The notes below the pieces were generated by a model. That model was given only the letters and a program-made list of their open reading frames with translations. It was not told the origin of the DNA and did not search any database. A stretch of 12,327 nt of DNA from Deltaproteobacteria bacterium (lineage in GTDB: Bacteria; Desulfobacterota; Deferrimicrobia; Deferrimicrobiales; Deferrimicrobiaceae). The stretch covers positions 4,988-17,314 of the forward strand of contig DOTC01000192.1 of the NCBI GenBank assembly GCA_003513855.1, in the 5' to 3' direction. Of the stretch, positions 1-6,528 are shown piece by piece; the first letter of the stretch is position 1; each line of letters starts with the position of its first letter. The position numbers were made by a program, and so were the translations under genes.

Positions 1-1
1 C

Positions 2-514
2 CGCTTCGGGATGCTCTTCCAGGGAGGCGCGCTCTTCGACTCGCTCACCGTCTTCGAGAACGTGGCGTTCCCCCTTCAGGAGAAGACGGAGATGGGGGAG
101 GGGGAGATCCGAAAGAGGGTCCTTGCGCGCCTGGCGCAGGTGGGGCTGGAGGAAGCACAGGGGAAATTCCCGGACGAGCTGAGCGGGGGGATGGTGCGGA
201 GGGTCGCGTTCGCCCGCGCGATGGTGACGGACCCGGAGATCATCCTGTTCGACGAGCCGACCACGGGACTGGACCCCATCATCCGGAACTCGATCCTGAA
301 CCTGATCTGCCACACGTATCACCAGCACGGCTTTACGATGGTGATGATCAGCCACGACATCCCGGAGATCTTCCAGTGGAGCCACTATGTCGTGGTGCTC
401 CACGACGGGAAGGTGGTCGAAGCGGGCCCGACGGCGGAGGTGGTTTGTTCCGTCAACCCCTTCGTCCAGCAGATCATCCGGGGGGACATCACGGGGCCGG
501 TCCATCTCATGTAG
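2..514 (+). CDS. mlaF: MlaF-type ABC transporter ATPase, 5'-truncated by the window edge
   Basis: Cytoplasmic ATPase of the Mla (MCE) phospholipid transporter, which powers lipid movement between the inner membrane and periplasmic carriers. The frame is open to the window edge, so the first visible codons (R-F-G at 2-10) lie inside the gene; the Walker A region is upstream and not seen. Visible elements are the Q-loop LFQ (about nt 14-22), the ABC signature LSGG (179-190), Walker B ILFDEP with the TTGLDP D-loop (about 242-277), and the switch histidine in MISHD (near 353). The sequence following the Q-loop, GGALFDSLTVFENVAFPL, is typical of MlaF and its Ttg2A relatives. It sits 9 bases before mlaD, which supports this assignment over other ABC ATPases. 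mlaE should lie upstream. Family assignment is firm; full length is unknown. Confidence 0.95.
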   Translation, partial: RFGMLFQGGALFDSLTVFENVAFPLQEKTEMGEGEIRKRVLARLAQVGLEEAQGKFPDELSGGMVRRVAFARAMVTDPEIILFDEPTTGLDPIIRNSILNLICHTYHQHGFTMVMISHDIPEIFQWSHYVVVLHDGKVVEAGPTAEVVCSVNPFVQQIIRGDITGPVHLM

Positions 515-523
515 GGGGAAACG

Positions 524-967
524 ATGAAGCGACTGAACATCGAGACGGTTGTCGGCCTGTTCGTCCTTCTCGGGATCGCGTGCCTTGCCTGGCTTTCCGT
601 CAAGCTCGGGAAGCTGGAGATCGTGGGCGGGGACTATGTTCCCGTGCACGCGGAGTTCGCCTCGGTCTCGGGGCTCAAGCCCGGGGTGAGCGTGGAGATC
701 GCCGGGGTCGACGTCGGGAAGGTGGAGTCGATCACGCTCCGGGGCTACAAAGCCGATGTTTTGATGAAGATCCGGGGGGGGATCGACCTGCAGGAGGACA
801 CCATCGCCTCCATCCGGACCCGGGGGCTCATCGGGGACAAGTTCGTGAACCTGTCCCCCGGCGCGTCGGACCGCCTGATCCCACCCAACGGGAAGATCCG
901 GGAGACCGAGTCCGCCGTGGACCTGGAGGCGCTGATCGGGGAATTCATCCATGGAAGCGCAAAGTAG
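524..967 (+). CDS. mlaD: MlaD-type MCE-domain substrate-binding protein
   Basis: Inner-membrane-anchored MCE protein that in this family forms a hexameric ring on the Mla permease and handles phospholipid in the periplasm. The 147-residue product has one N-terminal membrane anchor (about residues 8-27) and then an MCE domain (about 38-115). Two family hallmarks are visible: GLKPGVSVEIAGVDVGKVESI-like sequence starting near residue 50, and SIRTRGLIGDKFVNLSPG near 96-113. The C-terminal ESAVDLEALIGEF matches the usual MlaD tail. The tail after the MCE domain is short, so this is a minimal MlaD rather than a long coiled-coil MCE protein. The ATG at 524 follows an AGGGGGAAA ribosome-binding site. 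It overlaps mlaC by 17 bases, indicating translational coupling. Confidence 0.95.
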   Translation: MKRLNIETVVGLFVLLGIACLAWLSVKLGKLEIVGGDYVPVHAEFASVSGLKPGVSVEIAGVDVGKVESITLRGYKADVLMKIRGGIDLQEDTIASIRTRGLIGDKFVNLSPGASDRLIPPNGKIRETESAVDLEALIGEFIHGSAK

Positions 968-1604
968 AGTGGCCGGTTCTGCGTCGGGAGCGTGCCGGCT
1001 CCGCCTGCCGATGGTGCTCGTCATCCCGGTCTTGCTCCTGTGCCTGGCTCCCCCGCCGTCGCGGGCCGGGGACGCCACCGACCGGATCCGCGGGGCAATC
1101 GACCGGACGATCGGGATTCTCAAGGACCCTGCGCTTGCGGCGAAGGGGAAGGAGGAGGAGCGCCGCGAACTCCTGAGGAAGGAGATCGCGCCGGTGTTCG
1201 ATTTCGGGGAGATGGCGAAGCGCTCCCTCGGGCCGAACTGGCGGGATCGCACCCCGGAAGAGAGGGACAAGTTCGTCGCGCTTTTCCGGGAACTGCTCGA
1301 GAATTCCTATCTCGGGAAGATCGAATCGTACCGGGGAGAGGTGATCCGCTACGGGGAGGAGACTGTCGACGGGCCCTACGCCCAGGTGAAGACCGTGGTT
1401 GTCACAACCAGGGGGCAGGAGATTCCGGTGCATTACCGGATGCGCGCGGACGGCGGCAGGTATATGATCTACGACGTCGTCATCGAGGGGATCAGCCTGG
1501 TGAACAACTACCGTTCCCAGTTCAACAGCATCCTGCAGAAATCGTCATTCGCCGAACTGATGGCGAAGCTCCGCTCCACGATCCGGGAGCAACAGAAGTC
1601 GTAG
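951..1604 (+). CDS. mlaC: MlaC/Ttg2D-family periplasmic phospholipid-binding protein
   Basis: Soluble periplasmic carrier that ferries phospholipids between the outer-membrane MlaA complex and the inner-membrane MlaFEDB complex in characterised bacteria. The 217-residue product has a signal peptide: basic residues at 16-18, a hydrophobic core at about 20-33, and a likely cut after SRA (39). The MlaC fold follows, with PVFDFGEMAKRSLGPNW near 81-97 and the family-typical end VVIEGISLVNNYRSQF near 176-191. The start at 951 lies inside mlaD. A GTG at 969, just after the mlaD stop, is a possible alternative. ATG 1011 is less likely because the signal peptide would lose its basic N-region. In E. 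coli mlaB follows mlaC; here no STAS-domain gene follows. Confidence 0.93.
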   Translation: MEAQSRVAGSASGACRLRLPMVLVIPVLLLCLAPPPSRAGDATDRIRGAIDRTIGILKDPALAAKGKEEERRELLRKEIAPVFDFGEMAKRSLGPNWRDRTPEERDKFVALFRELLENSYLGKIESYRGEVIRYGEETVDGPYAQVKTVVVTTRGQEIPVHYRMRADGGRYMIYDVVIEGISLVNNYRSQFNSILQKSSFAELMAKLRSTIREQQKS

Positions 1605-1641
1605 ATTCCTTGGCGGCGATGGGGAAAGAAAGGGGAGGAAG

Positions 1642-2592
1642 ATGAAACGGCTTGCGACAGTTGGTCTGGCGTCGATCGTCGGATGTCTCCTGTGTTTCGG
1701 CACGGCGCAGGCGGGGTGGGAGATCCATAGCCGGTATGCGGGGTACGGCGGGACGACGGAAAAGGAAGCGAGCTATTTCCAGCGGAACCAGGTCCGGGAG
1801 GAAAGCGGTGACCAGATTACCGTGATGGACTTCGCCGCCCGAAAGATCATCATGATCGACGGGAAGGAAAAAACGTATAGCGTGATGACCTTCGAAGAGT
1901 TCAAGAAGATGATGCGGGAGGGGATGAGAAAAGCCCGGGAGGCGATGGACGAGATGAAGAGGCAGGGGATCTCCGTTCCCGGCATGCCCTCCCGCGCTGC
2001 GGGGACGATCACGGTGGCCGGGATCGCGGGAGCGACGGTCGCCGGCTACCCGTGCGACGGATACCGCGTATCGGCGGGAGAAACCGTTACGGAGGAGATC
2101 TGGGTCACGAAGAAAATCGATGTAACGCAGGAACTCGGCCCTGCAGTCTGGAAGGAATTCGAGGAACTTACGCGGGATGCGAAAAAGATGGGATTTGCCG
2201 TCGAGGACTCCGGCGACGCCCCGGCCTACCGGAAGATCATGGAGAGCGGGTACCCGATGAAGACAGTGGACAAACAGTCGGGAGCCGTCCATGAGGTGAC
2301 CCGGGCGGAAAAGAGGGAACTCCCCGCTTCCCTGTTCGAGGAGCCGAAGGGGTACGAACAGGTTCCCTTCGACAGAATGACGGTCGAAACTTCCGAGGGG
2401 ATGCCTGCGGGAGGGGGCGCGCCCGCAGGCTTCGGGGGACAGGCAGCCGACTACGGGAAACAGACCGCCGACGAAGCGAGGGACGCAGCCTCCCGGGGAG
2501 CCCAGGAGCCGGTCCAGGAGAAGAAGGACGATGTCATGGACAGCATCCATGAGGGCGCAAAGGAAGGGATCAAGAAACTCTTCAAGTGGTGA
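1642..2592 (+). CDS. Secreted DUF4412-domain protein
   Basis: Function unknown. The 316-residue product begins with a clear Sec signal peptide (MKRLATVG, hydrophobic core, TAQA cut after residue 24), so it should be periplasmic or exported. Residues about 25-245 look like DUF4412: the region VMDFAARKIIMIDGKEKTYSVM (near 61-82) and the later AGYPCDGYRV (134-142) are the usual paired core motifs. A single mature-region cysteine lies at 138. Residues 252-268 are Gly/Ala/Pro-rich. The last 45 residues are charged and helix-prone, ending KEGIKKLFKW, which could form an amphipathic helix. The start is supported by a GGGGAGGAAG ribosome-binding site directly upstream. It lies 37 bases after mlaC and 4 bases before the ChaN-PDZ gene, so a link to envelope lipid homeostasis is possible but only inferred. 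Confidence 0.8.
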   Translation: MKRLATVGLASIVGCLLCFGTAQAGWEIHSRYAGYGGTTEKEASYFQRNQVREESGDQITVMDFAARKIIMIDGKEKTYSVMTFEEFKKMMREGMRKAREAMDEMKRQGISVPGMPSRAAGTITVAGIAGATVAGYPCDGYRVSAGETVTEEIWVTKKIDVTQELGPAVWKEFEELTRDAKKMGFAVEDSGDAPAYRKIMESGYPMKTVDKQSGAVHEVTRAEKRELPASLFEEPKGYEQVPFDRMTVETSEGMPAGGGAPAGFGGQAADYGKQTADEARDAASRGAQEPVQEKKDDVMDSIHEGAKEGIKKLFKW

Positions 2593-2596
2593 ACCG

Positions 2597-3892
2597 ATGC
2601 GGGAAGGATTCGGGAGACGACGTTCGCGGTTCCGGGACAGGGAGTGCGGGAGAGCCGTTGGTTCCCTGGTGTGCGGGGCCGCTGTTCTGGCGCTGGGGGC
2701 CGTCCTGCTGACGGGGTGCGCGGGACACACGGCAGCGGGCCATTCGGGGGAGGAGGGGCCGTATCCCCTCGGGGAGAAGCCGAAGGCGGGCGAGATCCGC
2801 CACCTTCCCACCGGGCTCACGGTTTCTTTGGAGGGGGCGATGGAGATGATCTCCGGCGCGACCCTCGTCTGCGTGGGGGAGACGCACGACAACATCCATG
2901 CCCACCGGGTCGAGCTCGTCATCATCCGGGAGCTTTTCCGCCGCTTCCCCGGCAGGGTCGCCATCGGGATGGAGATGTTCCGCGACCCCCAGCAGGAGGT
3001 CCTCGACCGCTGGACGAGAGGGGAGCTTTCCGAGCTCGAGTTCCTGAAAGCCGTGAAGTGGTTCGACAACTGGGGCTTCGACTTCGCCTATTACCGGGAC
3101 ATCCTCGCGTTCGCGAAAGAGAACCGGATCGATGTCATCGCCCTCAACCCGTCGAAGGAGCTCCAGGAAGAGGTGAGCAGGGGAGGGCTCGACAACGTTT
3201 CGGCCGAGCGGAAGGCGATGCTCCCCGACATCGGTCCGGCGGATCCGTACCAGCGGGCTTCGATGAAGGCCGTCTACGGCAGCCATCTCCCCTCCGAGGG
3301 GATGTTCGAGTCGTTCTTCCAGGTCCAGATGCTCTGGGAGGAGACGATGGCCGAGCGGGTCGTCGACTACCTGAAAAGCCCCCGCGGCGCCGGAAAGAAG
3401 ATGGTCACGATCACGGGGGGGTGGCATGTCCGGTACGGATTCGGCCTTCCGAAGAAGGTGGTCCGCAGGATGCCGATCTCCTACGTGATCGTTCAACCCG
3501 AGGAGATCGAGATTCCCGAGGAGAAACAGGATCAGATGATGGAGGTGGACCTGCCCCCGTTGCCCCTGTTGCCTGCCGATTTCGCCTGGTACGTTCCGTA
3601 TGAGGGGCTGGAAGGGAAGCGGGTGCGGATGGGGGTCCTCCTCTCCGAACGGGAAGGCAGGGTCGTCGTCCGGAGCGTAGCGGACGGTTCGCCCGCCGCG
3701 AAGGCCGGCGTCCGTCCCGGCGACGTGTTCGTGTCGTTCGACGGGCAGCCCGTGGAGGAGATGACGGACGTCCTCTACCGGGTAGGGAACAAGGGGGAAG
3801 GGGACAGCGCCTCGCTGGTCCTTGCCCGGGACGGGGTCGAGACCTCAGCGGCGATCACCTTCTTCCGGTTCCCGGAGAAGAAGGCCCATTGA
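2597..3892 (+). CDS. ChaN/Tiki-superfamily lipoprotein with C-terminal PDZ domain
   Basis: Predicted lipoprotein of 431 residues. A basic N-region is followed by a hydrophobic stretch (about 23-38) and the lipobox LLTGC, with Cys41 as the lipidated residue. Residues about 75-300 resemble the ChaN family (PF04187, named for haem-binding Campylobacter ChaN), which belongs to a wider superfamily that includes EreA-like esterases and TIKI proteases. The conserved motifs are GETHDNIHAH (Glu95, His97, His101, His103), IGMEMF (123-128) and GGWHVRYGFG (His277). Residues about 345-420 form a PDZ domain, with GSPAAKAGVRPGDVFVSFDG at 364-383. An upstream in-frame ATG at 2531 lies inside the preceding gene and would bury the signal peptide, so 2597 is preferred despite a weak ribosome-binding site. 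Haem carriage or hydrolysis are both possible; neither is shown by sequence alone. Confidence 0.85.
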   Translation: MREGFGRRRSRFRDRECGRAVGSLVCGAAVLALGAVLLTGCAGHTAAGHSGEEGPYPLGEKPKAGEIRHLPTGLTVSLEGAMEMISGATLVCVGETHDNIHAHRVELVIIRELFRRFPGRVAIGMEMFRDPQQEVLDRWTRGELSELEFLKAVKWFDNWGFDFAYYRDILAFAKENRIDVIALNPSKELQEEVSRGGLDNVSAERKAMLPDIGPADPYQRASMKAVYGSHLPSEGMFESFFQVQMLWEETMAERVVDYLKSPRGAGKKMVTITGGWHVRYGFGLPKKVVRRMPISYVIVQPEEIEIPEEKQDQMMEVDLPPLPLLPADFAWYVPYEGLEGKRVRMGVLLSEREGRVVVRSVADGSPAAKAGVRPGDVFVSFDGQPVEEMTDVLYRVGNKGEGDSASLVLARDGVETSAAITFFRFPEKKAH

Positions 3893-3924
3893 CCGGCAAG
3901 CCGGTATCCTTGTAGCCTGACCCC

Positions 3925-3934
3925 GGGGAGGAAG
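3925..3934 (+). promoter_or_regulatory. Ribosome-binding site deciding a GTG start
   Basis: GGGGAGGAAG lies 5 bases before the GTG at 3940, with the GGAGG core 8 bases away. This strong site favours GTG 3940 over the in-frame ATG at 3958 for the holin-family gene. Confidence 0.7.
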
Positions 3935-3939
3935 ACCGA

Positions 3940-4278
3940 GTGCCGTTCGTCGTCCGCATGGGAGCCAACGCCATCGCGATCCTCCTGATCGCCTACCTCC
4001 TGCCGCAGGTAATGTCGGCCGACGGAGCGATGGCCGCGCTGGGCGCGGCGTTCGTCCTGGGGCTGGTGAATGCCGTGATCCGCCCGGTCTTCATCCTGCT
4101 CACGCTTCCGGTGACCGTCCTCACCCTCGGCATCTTTCTGCTGGTGATCAACGGGATGCTCCTGTTGTTCGTCGCCGGGATCGTTCCCGGTTTTCACGTC
4201 AACGGGTTCTTCGGAGCGGTGGCGGGATCGGTGCTGATCAGCGTGTTTTCCGGGATCCTGACGCGGGTGATCCCGTGA
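3940..4278 (+). CDS. Phage-holin-4-2 / DUF360 family small membrane protein
   Basis: Small integral membrane protein of 112 residues with about four hydrophobic helices (roughly 8-24, 31-48, 52-78 and 86-108). The central signature GLVNAVIRPVFILLTLPVTVLTLGI-like sequence (residues 41-65) is the hallmark of Pfam Phage_holin_4_2 (PF04020, YvlD-like). These proteins are widespread chromosomal genes. The holin name comes from a family label, and nothing here suggests phage or lysis. Its function is not established. The start is GTG, chosen for the strong ribosome-binding site at 3925-3934. It overlaps the next gene by 4 bases (GTGA), so the two are translationally coupled. Confidence 0.88.
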   Translation: MPFVVRMGANAIAILLIAYLLPQVMSADGAMAALGAAFVLGLVNAVIRPVFILLTLPVTVLTLGIFLLVINGMLLLFVAGIVPGFHVNGFFGAVAGSVLISVFSGILTRVIP

Positions 4279-5675
4279 GCGTTTCCCTCGAGTTCCTGGG
4301 GGGGGTTCGGGAGGTCACGGGATCCTGCATCCTGGTGCAGGCGGGCAAGACGAGGTTCGTCGTGGACTGCGGGATGTTCCAGGGGGGCCGGGAGAGCGAC
4401 CGGAAAAACGCGAGGCGGTTTCCCGTTCCGCCCTCCTCGATCGACTTCGTCCTGTGCACGCATGCCCACATCGACCATTCGGGCCTTCTCCCCAAGTTCC
4501 TCCGGGACGGGTATCGCGGCCCGGTCTACGCCACTTCCGCGACGGCAGACCTTCTCCGGATCATGCTCCCCGACTCGGGCCACATCCAGGAGAGGGAGGC
4601 GGAGTGGAGGCGCAGGAGGCGGAAGCGGGGAGGGCGGAAGGAGTTTCCCCCGCTCTACACGGAAGCGGATGCGCTGGCGGTGTTTCCCCGCCTGTCCCCG
4701 GTACGATACGCGGAGACGGTCGAGCCCGCCCCCGGCGTGCGCGCCACGTTCCTGGACGCGGGGCACATCCTCGGGTCCGCGATCCTCCGCGTTTCCGTCC
4801 CCGACGGCGGCCGGGAACGGACGATGGTGTTCACCGGCGACATCGGCCACAGGGGCCTTCCCATCGTCCGCGACCCCACGCCGGTGGAGCGGGCGGACGC
4901 GGTGGTGATGGAGTCGACCTACGGGAACCGGGTACACAAGGGGATGGAAGACACCGTCGAGGAGTTCGTCCATGCCGTGACGGACACCCTGGGACGGAAG
5001 GGGGGCAACGTCGTGATCCCAGCCTTCGCCGTCGGCCGCACGCAGGACATCATCTACCTGCTTGCGGACCTCACCCGGCAAGGGCGGCTTTCCGGCCTCA
5101 CCGTCTACATCGATTCGCCCCTGGCCGCCGAGGCCACGAGGATCACCCTCCGCCACCCCGAGTGTTTCGACCGGGAGACCCTGGCGATGTACGAGTGGCG
5201 GGAGGAGAACCCCGATGCCCTCAAGGTCGTCGTCACGAGGGGCGTGGAGGATTCGATGGCGCTCAACGCGATGCGCGGCGGCGGGATCATCCTCGCCGGA
5301 AGCGGGATGTGCGAGGCGGGGAGAATCAAGCACCACCTGAAACACAACCTGTGGCGAAAGGAGTCCACCATCGTCATCGTCGGATTCCAGGCGCAGGGGA
5401 CCCTCGGCCGGAAGATCGTGGACGGGGCCCGCCGGGTCCGGATCTTCGGGGAGGAGATCGCCGTCGCCGCCGATGTCTACACGATCGGCGGACTGTCCGC
5501 CCACGCCGACCGGGAGGACCTGCTTGCCTGGGCCGGGGGGTTCCGGGCCAGACCGGAACAGGTCTTCGTGGCCCACGGCGAGGAGTCGGTGTCCGCCGGA
5601 TTCGCCGGTCTCCTGAAGGAGCGCTTCGGCTGGAACGCCACGGTCCCCTACCCGCGTCGGCCGGTCGAGGTGTGA
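4275..5675 (+). CDS. Beta-CASP metallo-beta-lactamase RNA-processing nuclease
   Basis: Cytoplasmic zinc-dependent nuclease of the beta-CASP family, related to CPSF-73 and the bacterial TTHA0252 group; predicted to cut RNA. The 466-residue length is normal. Metal-site motifs are complete: THAHIDHSG (His63, His65, Asp67, His68), His164 in DAGHILGS, and Asp189 in FTGDIG. The beta-CASP motifs are also complete: motif A Glu213 in ESTYGNR, motif B His410 in GLSAHADR, motif C His434 in VAHGEE. The C-terminal part is the RMMBL region. A basic stretch, WRRRRRKRGGRK (111-122), is a plausible RNA contact. The GTG start overlaps the upstream stop as GTGA. The SCO gene starts only 4 bases after its stop, so it may share a transcript with the oxidase genes; a functional link is not implied. 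Confidence 0.93.
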   Translation: MSVSLEFLGGVREVTGSCILVQAGKTRFVVDCGMFQGGRESDRKNARRFPVPPSSIDFVLCTHAHIDHSGLLPKFLRDGYRGPVYATSATADLLRIMLPDSGHIQEREAEWRRRRRKRGGRKEFPPLYTEADALAVFPRLSPVRYAETVEPAPGVRATFLDAGHILGSAILRVSVPDGGRERTMVFTGDIGHRGLPIVRDPTPVERADAVVMESTYGNRVHKGMEDTVEEFVHAVTDTLGRKGGNVVIPAFAVGRTQDIIYLLADLTRQGRLSGLTVYIDSPLAAEATRITLRHPECFDRETLAMYEWREENPDALKVVVTRGVEDSMALNAMRGGGIILAGSGMCEAGRIKHHLKHNLWRKESTIVIVGFQAQGTLGRKIVDGARRVRIFGEEIAVAADVYTIGGLSAHADREDLLAWAGGFRARPEQVFVAHGEESVSAGFAGLLKERFGWNATVPYPRRPVEV

Positions 5676-5679
5676 GACA

Positions 5680-6513
5680 ATGACCGGCAGACTCGCCCCT
5701 GCGGTGCCCGTCGTTCTCGCCCTTGCCTGGATGCTGTCCGTCCCCCGTCCGGTCGAGGGACATGCGGTCAACGACCCCCAGGACGAAATCCTCCGGTCGG
5801 TCGGCGTGGACGAGAAACTCGGCGGCGCGATCCCCCGCGATGCCCTCTTCCGGAACCAGAAGGGGGACGAGGTGCGCCTGGGGGACTACCTCGCGGGAGG
5901 TCCGGTGCTTCTGACCCTGAACTACTACACCTGCCCGATGCTGTGCCCCCTGACCCTGCGGAGTCTCCTCGACACGATGGACAGGATGAAGGGAATTGCC
6001 CTCGACCGCGACTTCCGGGTGGTCACGGTCAGCATCAACCCGGAGGACAGGCCCGAGGTGGCCCGCGCGCGCGCCGGGGAGATCCACGACCAGATGAGGG
6101 GGAAGAGCGACCCGGCGTCGCGGTGGCCGTTCCTTCTGGGCGACGAGAAGGCCATCGGGGCCCTCACCGGAGCCGTCGGATTCCGGTACAGGAAGGTGGG
6201 GAACGAGTACGCCCATCCGGACGTGGTCGTCGTCCTGACGCCCCGGGGGGAGATCTCCCGCTACCTGTACGGGATCGAACAGGATCCCGCCGATCTCAAG
6301 CTGGCTCTCATCGAGGCCGCCGGGGGGAACATCGGGGAATCGACCGCCCTGAATCGCGTGCTGTTATTCTGCTTCCAATATGACCCCGTGGGGAAAAAAT
6401 ACGCACTCTACGCCCGGAACATCATGAGGGCCGGCGGGGTGCTGACGATCGCGCTGCTCGGAGGCCTGCTCCTCGTATTATGGAAGCGGGGCCGGGGCAA
6501 GGCCACTCCGTAG
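5680..6513 (+). CDS. SCO1/SenC/PrrC-family copper chaperone
   Basis: Periplasm-facing thioredoxin-fold protein that in this family delivers copper to, or reduces, the CuA site of cytochrome c oxidase. The 277-residue product has an N-terminal hydrophobic signal segment (about 8-20). The copper motif CPMLC is intact (Cys85, Cys89), as is the third ligand His179 in YAHPDVVVVL. Near the C-terminus a conserved block (FQYDPVGKKYALYARNIM, 232-249) leads to a membrane helix at about 250-268, so the protein is probably anchored at that end. This C-terminal extension is a feature of the PrrC-like branch of bacterial SCO proteins. The ATG at 5680 follows GAGGTG with 7-base spacing. Its position 15 bases before coxB supports a role in CuA assembly of the adjacent oxidase. 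Confidence 0.94.
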   Translation: MTGRLAPAVPVVLALAWMLSVPRPVEGHAVNDPQDEILRSVGVDEKLGGAIPRDALFRNQKGDEVRLGDYLAGGPVLLTLNYYTCPMLCPLTLRSLLDTMDRMKGIALDRDFRVVTVSINPEDRPEVARARAGEIHDQMRGKSDPASRWPFLLGDEKAIGALTGAVGFRYRKVGNEYAHPDVVVVLTPRGEISRYLYGIEQDPADLKLALIEAAGGNIGESTALNRVLLFCFQYDPVGKKYALYARNIMRAGGVLTIALLGGLLLVLWKRGRGKATP

Positions 6514-6528
6514 CGACAGGGGGAGAGG

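Noticed and set aside
2531..2596. Upstream ATG extension of the ChaN-PDZ gene
   Set aside because: It lies entirely inside the DUF4412 gene and would place 22 extra residues before the lipoprotein signal peptide.
1522..3069. Long minus-strand open frame (515 codons) opposite mlaC, DUF4412 and ChaN
   Set aside because: It overlaps three well-supported genes, crosses their boundaries, and its translation is Arg/Pro/His-rich with no recognisable motif. This is a usual by-product of GC-rich coding DNA.
3893..3904. Palindrome CCGGCAAGCCGG after the ChaN-PDZ stop as a terminator
   Set aside because: The stem is only 4-5 bases with a very small loop and no T-tract; such short palindromes are common at this GC content.
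3889..3916. Possible promoter in the ChaN-holin gap: TTGACC at 3889 and TGTAGC at 3911 (16-base spacing)
   Set aside because: The -10 match is poor, the -35 overlaps the ChaN stop codon, and one such match is expected by chance. A promoter here is possible but not supported.
3940..4278. Holin-family gene as evidence of a prophage or lysis cassette
   Set aside because: The DUF360/Phage_holin_4_2 label covers ordinary chromosomal membrane proteins, and no phage genes are nearby.
4194..5771. Minus-strand open frame (525 codons) opposite the beta-CASP nuclease gene
   Set aside because: The + strand gene has every catalytic motif. The antisense product is low-complexity and resembles no family.
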